A DNA stretch of 64,000 bases from Geminocystis sp. NIES-3708 (GTDB lineage: Bacteria > Cyanobacteriota > Cyanobacteriia > Cyanobacteriales > Cyanobacteriaceae). The stretch lies in NCBI RefSeq assembly GCF_001548095.1, contig NZ_AP014815.1:2727656-2791655 (forward strand), in the 5' to 3' direction. The notes beneath the pieces are model-generated. The model searched no databases and was not told the origin of the DNA. It saw only the letters and a list, made by a program, of their open reading frames with translations. Shown piece by piece: positions 27,884 to 36,783 of the stretch; position 1 is the first letter of the stretch; every line of letters begins with the position of its first letter. Both the position numbers and the translations under genes were made by a program.

Positions 27884-29221
27884 GTGATTAATCTTATTCA
27901 AACCTCCCAAGATCATCAATTAATTATTGAAAATAAAGCATATTCTTTACAAGGAAAAATATCCATTCCGGGAGATAAATCCATCTCTCATCGTGCTTTA
28001 ATGTTAGGTGCGATCGCATCTGGAAAAACTATTATTAAAGGTTTATTACTAGGAGAAGATCCCCGTAGTACTGCACAATGTTTTCAAGCAATGGGAGCAA
28101 AAATTTCTCAATTAAATAGTGAAGAAGTAATAGTCACAGGGATAGGAGAAGAAGGGTTACAAGAACCATTAAATATTCTCGATGCGGGGAATTCAGGCAC
28201 AACCATGCGTTTAATGCTAGGTTTATTAGCATCTCAACCTAACAAATTTTTTGCCGTCACAGGAGATGATTCCCTGAGAAGTCGCCCTATGTCAAGAGTA
28301 GTTCAACCATTACAACAAATGGGTGCAATCATTTATGGTAGAAATACTAATAAAAATGCACCTTTAGCTGTTATTGGACAAAACTTAAAAGGAATTCATT
28401 ATCATTCTCCCATTGCTTCTGCACAAGTCAAATCTTGTATTCTGTTAGCAGGATTAATGACAGAAGGTAAAACTACAGTTACCGAACCAGCTTTGTCAAG
28501 AGATCATAGTGAAAGAATGTTACGAGCTTTTGGTGCAACTTTAGAAATCGATGTTGATACCCATAGTGTAACTATTGAAGGTAAAACAAAGTTATATGGA
28601 CAAACAGTCATAGTACCGGGAGATATTAGTTCGGCGGCTTTTTGGTTAGTAGCAGGAGCGATTACACCTAATTCTGAGTTAACCATTGAAAATGTAGGTA
28701 TAAATCCTACTCGTACAGGTATTTTAGAGGCTTTGATGATGATGGGTGCAGATATTACCCTTGAAAATAAAAGGGAAACAGCTGGAGAACCCGTGGCAGA
28801 TTTAAAGGTAAAATCAAGTAAACTCAAAGCCTGTACCATTGAAGGAGCAATTATTCCTCGCTTAATTGACGAAATTCCTATTCTTGCGGTGGCTGCCTGT
28901 TTTGCCGAAGGTACAACTATTATTAAAGATGCCGAAGAATTACGGGTAAAAGAAAGTGATCGATTAGCAGTGATGGCGACAGAATTAAATAAAATGGGGG
29001 CAAATATTACGGAATTACCTGACGGCTTAGAAATTATGGGCAGTGTTACTCTCAAAGGCTCAGAAATGGATAGTTATACAGATCATCGTATTGCTATGAG
29101 TTTGGCGATCGCAGGTTTAAATGCCAAAGGAAAAACAACCATTAATCGTGCACAAGCCGCTTCTATTTCTTATCCTACATTTGTGAAAACATTAAAATAC
29201 TTAACAAGCCATAGAGATTAA
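27884..29221 (+). CDS. aroA: 3-phosphoshikimate 1-carboxyvinyltransferase (EPSP synthase)
   Basis: It joins shikimate-3-phosphate and phosphoenolpyruvate in the shikimate pathway to aromatic amino acids, quinones and tocopherol. The 445 residues contain [42 protein letters not shown], the catalytic region [13 protein letters not shown] and [12 protein letters not shown], then [16 protein letters not shown]. The length is usual. It opens with GTG at 27884; I see no earlier ATG. The residue after the NSGT motif is not altered in a way I would associate with glyphosate resistance. It is convergent with pyrE. Confidence 0.97.
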   Translation: MINLIQTSQDHQLIIENKAYSLQGKISIPGDKSISHRALMLGAIASGKTIIKGLLLGEDPRSTAQCFQAMGAKISQLNSEEVIVTGIGEEGLQEPLNILDAGNSGTTMRLMLGLLASQPNKFFAVTGDDSLRSRPMSRVVQPLQQMGAIIYGRNTNKNAPLAVIGQNLKGIHYHSPIASAQVKSCILLAGLMTEGKTTVTEPALSRDHSERMLRAFGATLEIDVDTHSVTIEGKTKLYGQTVIVPGDISSAAFWLVAGAITPNSELTIENVGINPTRTGILEALMMMGADITLENKRETAGEPVADLKVKSSKLKACTIEGAIIPRLIDEIPILAVAACFAEGTTIIKDAEELRVKESDRLAVMATELNKMGANITELPDGLEIMGSVTLKGSEMDSYTDHRIAMSLAIAGLNAKGKTTINRAQAASISYPTFVKTLKYLTSHRD

Positions 29222-29250
29222 TCAATAATAAAAGTAATTAGCATTTATTT

Positions 29251-29447
29251 TTACCTCAGTTCGATCTCAGAATAGATGATGATTGATTTTTGTTGACAGG
29301 CAGACAAGCGGACAGGTTGACAGGTAGATTGTATTTTTTATAAATGAATAAAATTTTCTCAAAACTGGATCGAATATTGTCTTCTAATCTCCTTGTCTTC
29401 TTGTCTCCTTGTCATGTTTTCATCTTTTTTTTGTCGAACTGAGGTAA
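29251..29447. mobile_element. MITE-like element with perfect 14-bp terminal inverted repeats
   Basis: TTACCTCAGTTCGA at 29251-29264 is exactly inverted as TCGAACTGAGGTAA at 29434-29447. An inner imperfect inverted repeat is made of GACAGG/GACAAG units: about 29294-29325 on the left against about 29388-29413 on the right. It contains no open frame. It fills the gap between the convergent genes aroA and pyrE, starting 30 bases after one stop and ending 3 bases before the other. A bidirectional terminator could look similar, but terminal repeats of this precision favour a miniature transposable element. Target duplication is not resolvable in the T-rich flanks. Confidence 0.6.
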
Positions 29448-29449
29448 TT

Positions 29450-30022
29450 TTAATTTTTCGTTAACTGTGCCTTTTTAATTTCTGTCAAAGTGAAAATAGC
29501 CTCAAATTCTAAGCCTTGAGACTCATAAAATTGACGACCTCCTGCTTCACGATCTACTAAAGAAATAATTTTGTTTACCTGATAACCAGCATTTTTTAAT
29601 CTTTCTACAGCCAACATAGCTGATTTCCCAGTAGTTACGACATCTTCTAACACCACAACTTCTGCATCGGCATCTAAATCAGGTCCTTCAATGTAAGCTT
29701 TTGTACCATGACCTTTAGCTTCTTTACGAATAATGAGGGCTGGAATAGGCTTATTTTCATAGGCAGACACCACACTTACAGCACTAACAATGGGATCAGC
29801 ACCTAAAGTCAAACCTGCCACAGCAGCAGTATTTTCTGACAATAAAGAAAAAATTAATTTTCCAACTAATAAAGCACCTTCAGCTCTTAAAGTGACTTGT
29901 TTACCATTGAGATAAAAATTACTTTTCTGTCCCGAAGAAAGAGTAAAATCTCCTTCTTGATAAGCATATTTGAGAAATAAATCTAGTAATTGTTGTCTTA
30001 GAAAGGCACTATTATTTTCCAT
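29450..30022 (-). CDS. pyrE: Orotate phosphoribosyltransferase
   Basis: It makes orotidine 5-phosphate from orotate and PRPP in pyrimidine synthesis. The 190 residues have FTLSSGQKSNFYLNGKQVTL (orotate site region), GLTLGADPIVSAV and the PRPP-binding motif VVVLEDVVTTGKSAM. The mobile loop lysines appear in IIRKEAKGHGTKAYIEG. The length is normal. Starts at ATG 30022. It is divergent from the small secreted protein at 30082, 59 bases away. Confidence 0.96.
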   Translation of the reverse strand: MENNSAFLRQQLLDLFLKYAYQEGDFTLSSGQKSNFYLNGKQVTLRAEGALLVGKLIFSLLSENTAAVAGLTLGADPIVSAVSVVSAYENKPIPALIIRKEAKGHGTKAYIEGPDLDADAEVVVLEDVVTTGKSAMLAVERLKNAGYQVNKIISLVDREAGGRQFYESQGLEFEAIFTLTEIKKAQLTKN

Positions 30023-30081
30023 GAATGTTTTAACGTAGATCCGTTACAATTAGAGCAACATGATCTTACCAAATATCAATT

Positions 30082-30501
30082 ATGTTATCAAAAATTTCTC
30101 GCTTTGTAGCCATTGCAACCTTAACAACTTTAACTTGTGTGATCACCCATCCTAGTGAAGCACAACCTGTTAATTCTGAACAATCATCAACGATGGATAT
30201 AGTAGAGTCTAACACTCCTATAAATATGAATCAATTAGTTAACCAAGCTTTTTCAGAACATAGTGGCAATTTTTTTGAACAAGCAAGTATTGGAGGACAA
30301 CTTAATACTATCTTCGGATGGCGTAATTTTCCTCAAGGTTCTTTTCCCGAAAATAATATTACTAGAGATGGTTTATTACTTAATGCTATACTCTCAGATT
30401 ATTTTAAACAGTTACAAGAAAAAGAACCCACTATTAGAACTAGAGACATTCCTAACCCTTTTAATAGTTCTGTGGGAGAAGATCCCAATTATATCCGTTG
30501 A
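30082..30501 (+). CDS. Secreted protein of unknown function
   Basis: 139 residues. An N-terminal signal peptide (basic start, hydrophobic core VAIATLTTLTCVITH, then SEA before QPV) points to the periplasm or thylakoid lumen. The mature part contains GGQLNTIFGWRNFPQGSFPENN and ILSDYFKQLQEKEPTIRTRD, ending NPFNSSVGEDPNYIR. I recall related cyanobacterial proteins but no function. It starts at ATG 30082. The tRNA gene follows on the opposite strand, 12 bases past the stop. Confidence 0.78.
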   Translation: MLSKISRFVAIATLTTLTCVITHPSEAQPVNSEQSSTMDIVESNTPINMNQLVNQAFSEHSGNFFEQASIGGQLNTIFGWRNFPQGSFPENNITRDGLLLNAILSDYFKQLQEKEPTIRTRDIPNPFNSSVGEDPNYIR

Positions 30502-30513
30502 TTTTATTTTTTA

Positions 30514-30586
30514 TCCAGGGTACAGGAGTTGAACCTGTCTTGGGCGAATTATGAGTTCGCTGCCTCAACCGCTCGGCCAACCCTGG
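30514..30586 (-). tRNA. tRNA with anticodon CAU, probably tRNA-Ile2(CAU)
   Basis: A complete 73-base cloverleaf on the minus strand. The acceptor is CCAGGGT/ACCCTGG (7 of 7 pairs), D stem GCC/GGC, anticodon stem GCGAA/TTCGC with loop CTCATAA, T stem ACAGG/CCTGT with loop TTCAACT, and discriminator A; no encoded CCA. Anticodon CAU can be initiator Met, elongator Met or lysidine-modified Ile. C1 pairs with G72, so it is not the initiator. The D-arm (TGGCCGAGCGGTTGAGGC) matches chloroplast trnI-CAU much better than chloroplast trnM, which favours isoleucine. tRNA identity is certain, isotype probable. Confidence 0.9.
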
Positions 30587-30664
30587 TAATGACATTCTTT
30601 TTTTTGCCACCTTCACTATTATAAAATATATTCCTAGGAATTTGTCAAATATAAATTTTTATCA

Positions 30665-30967
30665 ATGAAAATAAATACAGTAGAATTATTAAAACCTACC
30701 ACTATTGCTAGTACGATTGTCTTGTTAAGTAGTCTAGCTGTAGGAATAGCCAGTGGATTATTTTCTTTTTATTTGGGTGGCACATCTCTTGTGGGTGTTA
30801 CCTCACCCCCAGAAAATCCCACTCAAAAAATTAATAATAAAGAGAAAAATGACTTGAAAGAAAAAAAATTTCATTTGATGTCTGAAGAGAAAATACTGGT
30901 TCAAGTTTATGACTATATTCATGAAGCCAGAAAAGAAAGTAAAGTTAAAGAAAAATCTCAAAAATAA
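30665..30967 (+). CDS. Small membrane-anchored protein of unknown function
   Basis: 100 residues. One transmembrane segment lies near residues 13-40 (STIVLLSSLAVGIASGLFSFYLG), followed by a Pro/Asn-rich linker and a highly charged Lys/Glu C-terminus with coiled-coil character (KVKEKSQK at the end). I do not recognise the family. It lies 71 bases upstream of the CorC-type transporter on the same strand and may be co-transcribed. Starts at ATG 30665. Confidence 0.65.
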   Translation: MKINTVELLKPTTIASTIVLLSSLAVGIASGLFSFYLGGTSLVGVTSPPENPTQKINNKEKNDLKEKKFHLMSEEKILVQVYDYIHEARKESKVKEKSQK

Positions 30968-31038
30968 ATAATGATTGAAGATTTAGTAACTTTCAAAAAG
31001 ACAATTAACAATATAACGTTGATTTCTGGAGATATCTG

Positions 31039-32367
31039 ATGACTTGGCATCAATTATCATTGAGAGTTTTATCTATTTTTCTGTTAATTTCAATCAATGC
31101 TTTTTTTGTAACGGCAGAGTTTGCAATTGTTTCCGTGAGAAGATCTCGTATTGATCATTTAGTCATAGGAGGTGATATAGCGGCTCAAACAGTACAGTCT
31201 TTACAAAAAAGTTTGGATAGATTACTTTCCACTACTCAATTAGGTATTACTTTATCTAGTTTAGCTTTGGGTTGGATTGGGGAAGATACTCTTGCTATTT
31301 CTTTACAATATCTAATCTCCATTTTACCTTTATCTCAAGCAATAATTAATGTTTTAACTCGTTCTATTTCTATTCCTTTAGCTTTTTTTTTATTAGCTTA
31401 TTTACAAATAGTTTTAGGAGAACTTTGTCCAAAATCTTTAGCTTTATTATATCCTGAACAATTAGCTCGTTTTTTAGCACCTCCTATTACGGTTATTGGT
31501 GGCATTTTTAAACCTTTTATTGATATTCTTAATCAATCTACTCGTTACTTATTAAAATTAATAGGAGTTGAATATACAGGGCAAGGATGGTATAAACAAG
31601 TAACCCCTGAAGAATTGCAATTAATTATTAAAACTGAAAGAGATTCTTCTGGATTAGAAGCTGAAGAAAGAGAATTATTAAGTAATGTTTTTGAATTTGG
31701 AGATGTTGAAGCTTTGGAAGTCATGACTCCTAGGGTTAATATTAAAGCTCTTGAATTATGCGCTACTTATCGACATTTATGGTTAGAAGTTGCAGACACA
31801 AAACATTCCCGTTATCCAATTATTGGTGATTCTTTAGATGATATTAGGGGAATTGTGGATTTTAAAGATTGTCTCTCTCTTTTAGAAGAAAATTCTCTTA
31901 ATCTCGAAACTTCTTTAGAAGATTTTATTAAACCTGTGCGTTTTTTGCCAGAATCTACTTCTTTAAGTGAATTGTTGACTATAATGCAACAATCTCGCCT
32001 CAAAATGGTAATTATCGTTGATGAATATGGTGGTACATCAGGATTAGTCACCATGCAAGATTTAATCAACGAAATTTTAGGAGGTGATGAAAGTCAATAT
32101 AATGATGATACTTATAATATTACGGTGATTGATGAACAAAATTTTTTAGTTCCTGCACAAATTAATTTAGAAGAATTAAATGATTTATTGGATTTTAATT
32201 TACCTTTAATTGACGATTATCAAACTTTAGGAGGTTTTTTAGTTTATCATTGGCAAAAAATACCTAAACTATACGAAGTTTTTAGTTTTGATAATTATCA
32301 GTTTACCGTTATGGATATGGATAGTCCTCGAATTAATAAAATAAAAATTACTCTTCAGGATAAATAA
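31039..32367 (+). CDS. CNNM/CorC (HlyC) family transporter protein
   Basis: 442 residues. The N-terminal DUF21 membrane domain (about 1-190, three to four helices, AEFAIVSVRRSRI and GITLSSLALGWIGEDT) is followed by two CBS domains (about 210-330; EVMTPRVNIKAL, VDEYGGTSGLVTMQDLI) and a C-terminal CorC_HlyC domain (about 345-430). Relatives handle magnesium or cobalt efflux. The older name hemolysin is misleading. It sits in the inner membrane. Starts at ATG 31039 and is convergent with the oxidoreductase, with only 17 bases between their stops. Confidence 0.92.
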   Translation: MTWHQLSLRVLSIFLLISINAFFVTAEFAIVSVRRSRIDHLVIGGDIAAQTVQSLQKSLDRLLSTTQLGITLSSLALGWIGEDTLAISLQYLISILPLSQAIINVLTRSISIPLAFFLLAYLQIVLGELCPKSLALLYPEQLARFLAPPITVIGGIFKPFIDILNQSTRYLLKLIGVEYTGQGWYKQVTPEELQLIIKTERDSSGLEAEERELLSNVFEFGDVEALEVMTPRVNIKALELCATYRHLWLEVADTKHSRYPIIGDSLDDIRGIVDFKDCLSLLEENSLNLETSLEDFIKPVRFLPESTSLSELLTIMQQSRLKMVIIVDEYGGTSGLVTMQDLINEILGGDESQYNDDTYNITVIDEQNFLVPAQINLEELNDLLDFNLPLIDDYQTLGGFLVYHWQKIPKLYEVFSFDNYQFTVMDMDSPRINKIKITLQDK

Positions 32368-32384
32368 ATATTTTCAATTTTCTA

Positions 32385-33473
32385 TCATAATCTTAATTGT
32401 TTTTTTTGTTGGTGAGATTCATGGGCTAAATCCATTAACAATTGTGAATAAAATCCTTCTTTTAATGATGGTTTTAAATTAATATTTGTATCAATAGAAT
32501 TAACTAATTGATCAACTACTCGAATAAAAGGTGCTAATCTGCCATCGGTATATACTTGAGGAAAAGCTAATCTTTTTGGAATTTCTATCTCTGTTAATGG
32601 TTTATCACCATCGGAGGCGTATAATTTAAAACCGTGTACATAGTCTTTTAAGTTACTACTTCCTAATACTAAAGTGCCTTTTTCTCCATAAATTTCTAAC
32701 CAATGTCCTCTTCCTTGATAAGTCACAGAACTTAAGTTAATCTGTACAGGTGTGCCTGTTTTAAGTTCAAGGGTGATTAAACAAGTATCATCAGCAGTAA
32801 CAAGTTTTAATTCATTGTTAGATAAAGGATCAGGACGTTCGGCGATCGCACAGTTCAAATGAGCGGAAATAGTATCTACTTCACCAAATAACCAATTAAT
32901 ATAATCAAAAACGTGAGAGCCTATAGCACCTAGCGCACCGCCACCTTTTTCTTTGACAGAATACCAATTCCATGGTCTAGTAGGATTAGCACGGGAAGCC
33001 ACTAACCAATCTATTTTAATTAAGCGAATTTGACCCACATAATCTTGTTCTAAATATTCCTTTAATAGTTGCCACGCAGGAATAAAACGAAATTCAAAAT
33101 CAGCAATAGCAATCTTACCTTTTTGTTGAGCTAATTGAGCTAATTTTTTCGTTTCATTAGCATTAAGATTAAGAGGTTTTTCGAGGAGAATATGTTTATC
33201 ATTTTTAAGGGCAATTTTACCCATTTCATAGTGTAAAAAAGGAGGGGTTGAGATACTCACCACATTTACATTAGAGGAAGTACAAAGATCTTCAAAAGAG
33301 TCCGTAGCATAAGGAATCTTATACTTTTGAGCGATCAATCGAGCCTTGTTCAAATCTCGATGATAAATAGCCGTAACTTCTGTACGAGGATGAATTTGAA
33401 AAGCTGGTAAATGAATTTGCTTACCAAAACCAGTACCAGCGATGGCAACTTTAATTTTATTTCCTTCAGTCAT
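32385..33473 (-). CDS. Gfo/Idh/MocA family oxidoreductase
   Basis: 362 residues. The N-terminal Rossmann domain begins KVAIAGTGFGKQIHLPAF; the catalytic-lysine motif is HILLEKPLNLNANE. The C-terminal alpha/beta domain has GGGALGAIGSHVFDYINWLFG, including the usual conserved histidine. It is expected to oxidise or reduce a sugar or polyol derivative with NAD(P); the substrate is not predictable. Starts at ATG 33473. The neighbours give no pathway hint. Confidence 0.92.
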   Translation of the reverse strand: MTEGNKIKVAIAGTGFGKQIHLPAFQIHPRTEVTAIYHRDLNKARLIAQKYKIPYATDSFEDLCTSSNVNVVSISTPPFLHYEMGKIALKNDKHILLEKPLNLNANETKKLAQLAQQKGKIAIADFEFRFIPAWQLLKEYLEQDYVGQIRLIKIDWLVASRANPTRPWNWYSVKEKGGGALGAIGSHVFDYINWLFGEVDTISAHLNCAIAERPDPLSNNELKLVTADDTCLITLELKTGTPVQINLSSVTYQGRGHWLEIYGEKGTLVLGSSNLKDYVHGFKLYASDGDKPLTEIEIPKRLAFPQVYTDGRLAPFIRVVDQLVNSIDTNINLKPSLKEGFYSQLLMDLAHESHQQKKQLRL

Positions 33474-33512
33474 TTTGATTATAAATAATTAACAGCAATA
33501 CAACACAGCTAT

Positions 33513-34079
33513 TTACTCAATGTAATTACATGGATAAAGTAATGTTTGTAAGGGAATTGAGTGTCCACGATAAGCCAACACACTACCATCTGAATTATAC
33601 CACGTAGCACTAGGATTCCCAACATTATAAGTCATAACTTGACCATTGGGATAATACCACGTAGCACTAGAATTCCCGGTATTATAAGTCATAACTTGAC
33701 CATTGGGATAGTACCAAGTAGAACCGACACGCCCAGCACCATAAGTCATAACTTGACCATTAGGATAGTACCAAGTAGAACCGACACGCCCAGCGCCATA
33801 AGTCATAACTTGACCATTTTGATAGCGCAGAGTTTCACCATTTCCTTGTTGTGCAGAAAAGCACATTTTTTGAGCTAGAGTCAGTTTTGTTTTTTGATTA
33901 TTATCCATGACTTTTGAACAAGCCTCCCGTGCTTCTCTAGCAGGTGTACCCCTATCCACTAAAGAGTCGATACAATCATCAACATCTGCATAAACTTTAT
34001 TTGTGATACTACTATTGATAGTTAAAAAAATTAAAAAAACAATGGTTTTACTAATTCCAGATTTCATAAAATTAATCAT
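33513..34079 (-). CDS. Secreted protein with 19-residue YPNGQVMTY repeats
   Basis: 188 residues. A signal peptide (about 1-31, ending NKVYA) is followed by a Cys-containing region, DDCIDSLVDRGTPAREAREAC, similar to small cyanobacterial secreted domains. Residues 85-170 are four near-identical repeats of 19 residues (core YPNGQVMTY, then STWY or ATWY) plus a diverged fifth (SDGSVLAYRG). The aromatic/Gly pattern recalls MORN-type or beta-hairpin repeats. The likely location is periplasm or cell surface. The start could be ATG 34079 or the internal ATG at 34067. The last cysteine (YPCNYIE) may pair with an earlier one. Confidence 0.78.
   Translation of the reverse strand: MINFMKSGISKTIVFLIFLTINSSITNKVYADVDDCIDSLVDRGTPAREAREACSKVMDNNQKTKLTLAQKMCFSAQQGNGETLRYQNGQVMTYGAGRVGSTWYYPNGQVMTYGAGRVGSTWYYPNGQVMTYNTGNSSATWYYPNGQVMTYNVGNPSATWYNSDGSVLAYRGHSIPLQTLLYPCNYIE
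33574..33846. repeat. 57-bp tandem repeat array inside the secreted repeat protein
   Basis: The 16-base block GTCATAACTTGACCAT recurs at 33631, 33688, 33745 and 33802, exactly 57 bases apart. The two middle units (33688-33801) differ by few bases over their length. The outermost unit near the gene end is diverged. High DNA identity suggests recent expansion, and copy number may vary between strains. Confidence 0.88.
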
Positions 34080-34140
34080 GGCAAAATATAGGGTCTTATT
34101 AATTCAAATAACATAGTATGGCTTGACTAAAATGATGAGA

Positions 34141-35133
34141 CTAAAAAAACCATCCGTAGGAATGTAAACCTTTACCCAATAAATTCACCCCTAAATAACA
34201 AATCCACACAACTGCAAAACCACTAGCGGCTAGTATTGCTGGTTTTTTTCCTTGCCAACCTTTGGTTATTCGTGCGTGTAAATATGCCGCAAACACTAAC
34301 CATGTAATTAATGCCCATGTTTCTTTAGGATCCCAACTCCAGTATGATCCCCATGCTTCATTAGCCCACACACCACCAGAAATAATACCAATGGTGAGTA
34401 AAGGAAAACCTAAGCCGATGATACGATAGCTAATATTATCAAGAGTATCAATTAAACTCAATTTCTCAGGAGAAAGGGAAATAACTTCTGTTGTCGGCGT
34501 AGTTAAAACAGCAGTATTTCCTGAAGAATCATCTATATTCAGGTTGATGGATTCGGTTTTATAGTTTAAATTTAATTTTTTAACATTACGGTAAGCTCCT
34601 GTACCAACAGAACTACCTCTTAATTGAATTTCTTTGCCTTGGGTGAGAATTAAAAAAGCGATCGCCATTAAAGAACCTACCATCAAAGCCGAATAACTAA
34701 ACATCATAACGCTAACGTGCATCATCAACCAGTTCGATTTTAGAGCAGGTACAAGAGGTTCACTGTGTTGCATTTCTGAGGGTAAAGATAGTGCCGCAAA
34801 AGCCGTAATTCCCATCGCCACTGGAGAAGTTACTACTCCTACTAACCTACTGTTACTCATATTTTCTGCAATTAGATGTACTGCGGTAATACCCCAAGTT
34901 AAGAAAAATAACGATTCATAAAGATTACTTAAAGGAAAATATCCTGCTTCAATCCAACGGGCAATTAATAATGTAGCGATCGCCAAATTAGCAATAATCA
35001 TTCCCGTAGTGCCAATTTTAGGTAACAAGGTGAAATTAGGGAAAGCCGTACCTACCCAATAACATAACATGGTGAGAAAAAGGACAGCGAAAGAAATATT
35101 ATCTAAAGTATTTTGTAAATTAACTAAGTCCAT
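34141..35133 (-). CDS. ccsB: Cytochrome c biogenesis protein CcsB (chloroplast CcsA homologue)
   Basis: A System II heme-handling subunit of the thylakoid/inner membrane; with Ccs1 it presents heme to apocytochromes such as c6 and f. The 330 residues form about eight membrane helices. The WWD heme-handling motif is [18 protein letters not shown] near the C-terminus, with histidines in flanking helices ([26 protein letters not shown]). A polar loop near residues 165-215 is longer and Ser/Thr/Asn-rich. ATG 35133 is the first in frame. Confidence 0.95.
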   Translation of the reverse strand: MDLVNLQNTLDNISFAVLFLTMLCYWVGTAFPNFTLLPKIGTTGMIIANLAIATLLIARWIEAGYFPLSNLYESLFFLTWGITAVHLIAENMSNSRLVGVVTSPVAMGITAFAALSLPSEMQHSEPLVPALKSNWLMMHVSVMMFSYSALMVGSLMAIAFLILTQGKEIQLRGSSVGTGAYRNVKKLNLNYKTESINLNIDDSSGNTAVLTTPTTEVISLSPEKLSLIDTLDNISYRIIGLGFPLLTIGIISGGVWANEAWGSYWSWDPKETWALITWLVFAAYLHARITKGWQGKKPAILAASGFAVVWICYLGVNLLGKGLHSYGWFF

Positions 35134-35446
35134 AAGTGTTAAATGTTGAAATGATTAATATATAACTATTTTGTTTATTGTTTTAAACTTCAATTTATTA
35201 GTCCATTTTAATGGAGGTATGCTATTAGCACTGAAATTTTCTTCATATTGGGATAATTGCCAAAAAACCTTTGCTTTATTGCAGGTGTGAATGACATTAA
35301 CCTTATATCGCCAAGATTTTAACCTCAGCCCATGTTAACTATTTTATGAGAGAAGGTGGTAATTTACCTAATTGTTAAGGCTTTTGGGCAAGAAATATTA
35401 AATTAACACTATACTATGTTTTATTTTTCTATGTTTCTCTTTCATA
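35134..35446. other. Intergenic region upstream of ccsB
   Basis: 313 AT-rich bases between the ccsB start and the end of a decayed gene, both on the minus strand. It should hold the ccsB promoter. I see no clear promoter pair, gene or hairpin. Confidence 0.45.
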
Positions 35447-36435
35447 CTAAATTTTTTGTTGATAAACAACGCCTCTTTTTGTTGTTTGAGTAATAGTAAT
35501 TAAATGTTTTAACTGATAACCAGAATCAGCTTTTAACCAAAGAAATAAATCTTTTCCTCAGTTTCATGTATATTGATAATTATTAACTGTCATACTCCCT
35601 GTGGAAACTTTATCGGGTGGAAGATTAAATTCCCCAGTATCACGCTCTCGATAAATATCATCATTTTGTTTAATCAAAGTAGTAATACTAAATTTCGTAT
35701 TGGTTAATAAATCTCGAACTTTTCCGTTATCAACTAAGATTAATTGATAGGGTTTTTTATCAGTATTATTATCAATTACTTGGTAAGATTTAATTCGATT
35801 CGGTTCAAAACCTCCTGTTATAATTAAAGTCGTTATGTTATATTCGATTTTTGTTTGATATTCAATCGTACCCTCAGTGTTATTCGCTTCTAAAGACATT
35901 TTAGGGGTAGTAGCATTTAAAACTATTTCCCCTCCTAATTTCAATATTGTTAATTTCTAGTTGGGTAGGAGTTTGTTTAAAAATCCACAAAATACGATAG
36001 CTAAGGTTAGCCGTAGATAAAAGATAAGTATAATTATTATCCACACGAGAGTTAGAGTTAAGTAAAGACTGTAATCCTTGTCGATTTATCGAAGTATTCT
36101 TAGTTAAATCAACTTTTTTTGGGAATAACGTGATACTGATTGTATTCATTGATTTTCATTTCTCCGTAATAAAGGTCTAATTTTTTACCGTCTGGGCTAA
36201 TTCTATAACCAATTATTTTGTCAAAACACAATCAATATCGAGCATACTTTCTTATTTGTCCTAAATATTCTCCTTTTTCTATAATAGCCTGAGTAACTTC
36301 TTCCAAAGTTTCAATATCCTTAAAAAAATGGGCTGAAAGTTCTTTTCTTAAAAGTCATTTCATCTGGGAAGTATTTGATAGATGTTTGGCTATATGTTTT
36401 GTATCTAATTCAAGAGGATAGTTAATATTTGTCAT
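35447..36435 (-). pseudogene. Decayed gene or genes of unknown family
   Basis: Coding-like segments continue through several frames on the minus strand. From an ATG at 36435 a frame reads MTNINYPLELDTKHIAKH, meets a stop, goes on through LRKELSAHFFKDIETLEEVT, and meets a second stop. It then reads RISPDGKKLDLYYGE before a shift near 36120 into an 82-codon frame ending 35901. A second shift near 35945 leads into a 126-codon frame ending 35564. Past two TGA codons the same frame continues as DLFLWLKADSGYQLKHLI, ending at 35447. The C-terminal part is beta-rich. I do not recognise the family. It could be one broken gene or two adjacent ones. Confidence 0.5.
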
Positions 36436-36783
36436 TTATTTTTTGATTAGACAAAATAATTACTTACTAAAAAATAGAATTTAATTTTTAAAATTCTGAC
36501 GGTAATTTTAGCATTTTAGACTCCTTGAGTTAGTTATAAGCATTTTGTCTATGTTTAACTTGATAGATAACTATACTCTTAAGCTACAAAGATTTGATCA
36601 AGGAAAAAACGAACATTCATCTATAAAAAATAAAGATTCACTTCCATTGAGTAAGTTTTATAAAACGGCGAAGAAATCTTGAATAAAAGTTAAAATAGAT
36701 TGCAGGTTAACTCTACTTAACAGATTAGTTCTAACTGAGAGATTATAATAAATTATCAGTATCCAAAATTAGGATCGAATTTT
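36436..36783. other. Intergenic region upstream of the PIN/TRAM gene
   Basis: 348 AT-rich bases between a decayed minus-strand gene and the plus-strand PIN/TRAM gene. A TATAAT at 36744-36749 could be the -10 box, about 35 bases before the ATG, but I see no good -35. AGGA lies 9-12 bases before the ATG. Nothing else is visible. Confidence 0.4.

Noticed and set aside
30263-30532. 89-codon frame overlapping the secreted protein at 30082
   Set aside because: It is a shifted frame inside a gene that has a signal peptide and better codon pattern.
30514-30586. Initiator tRNA-Met
   Set aside because: C1 pairs with G72 instead of the C1-A72 mismatch of initiators, and the D-arm is unlike elongator Met; Ile(CAU) fits better.
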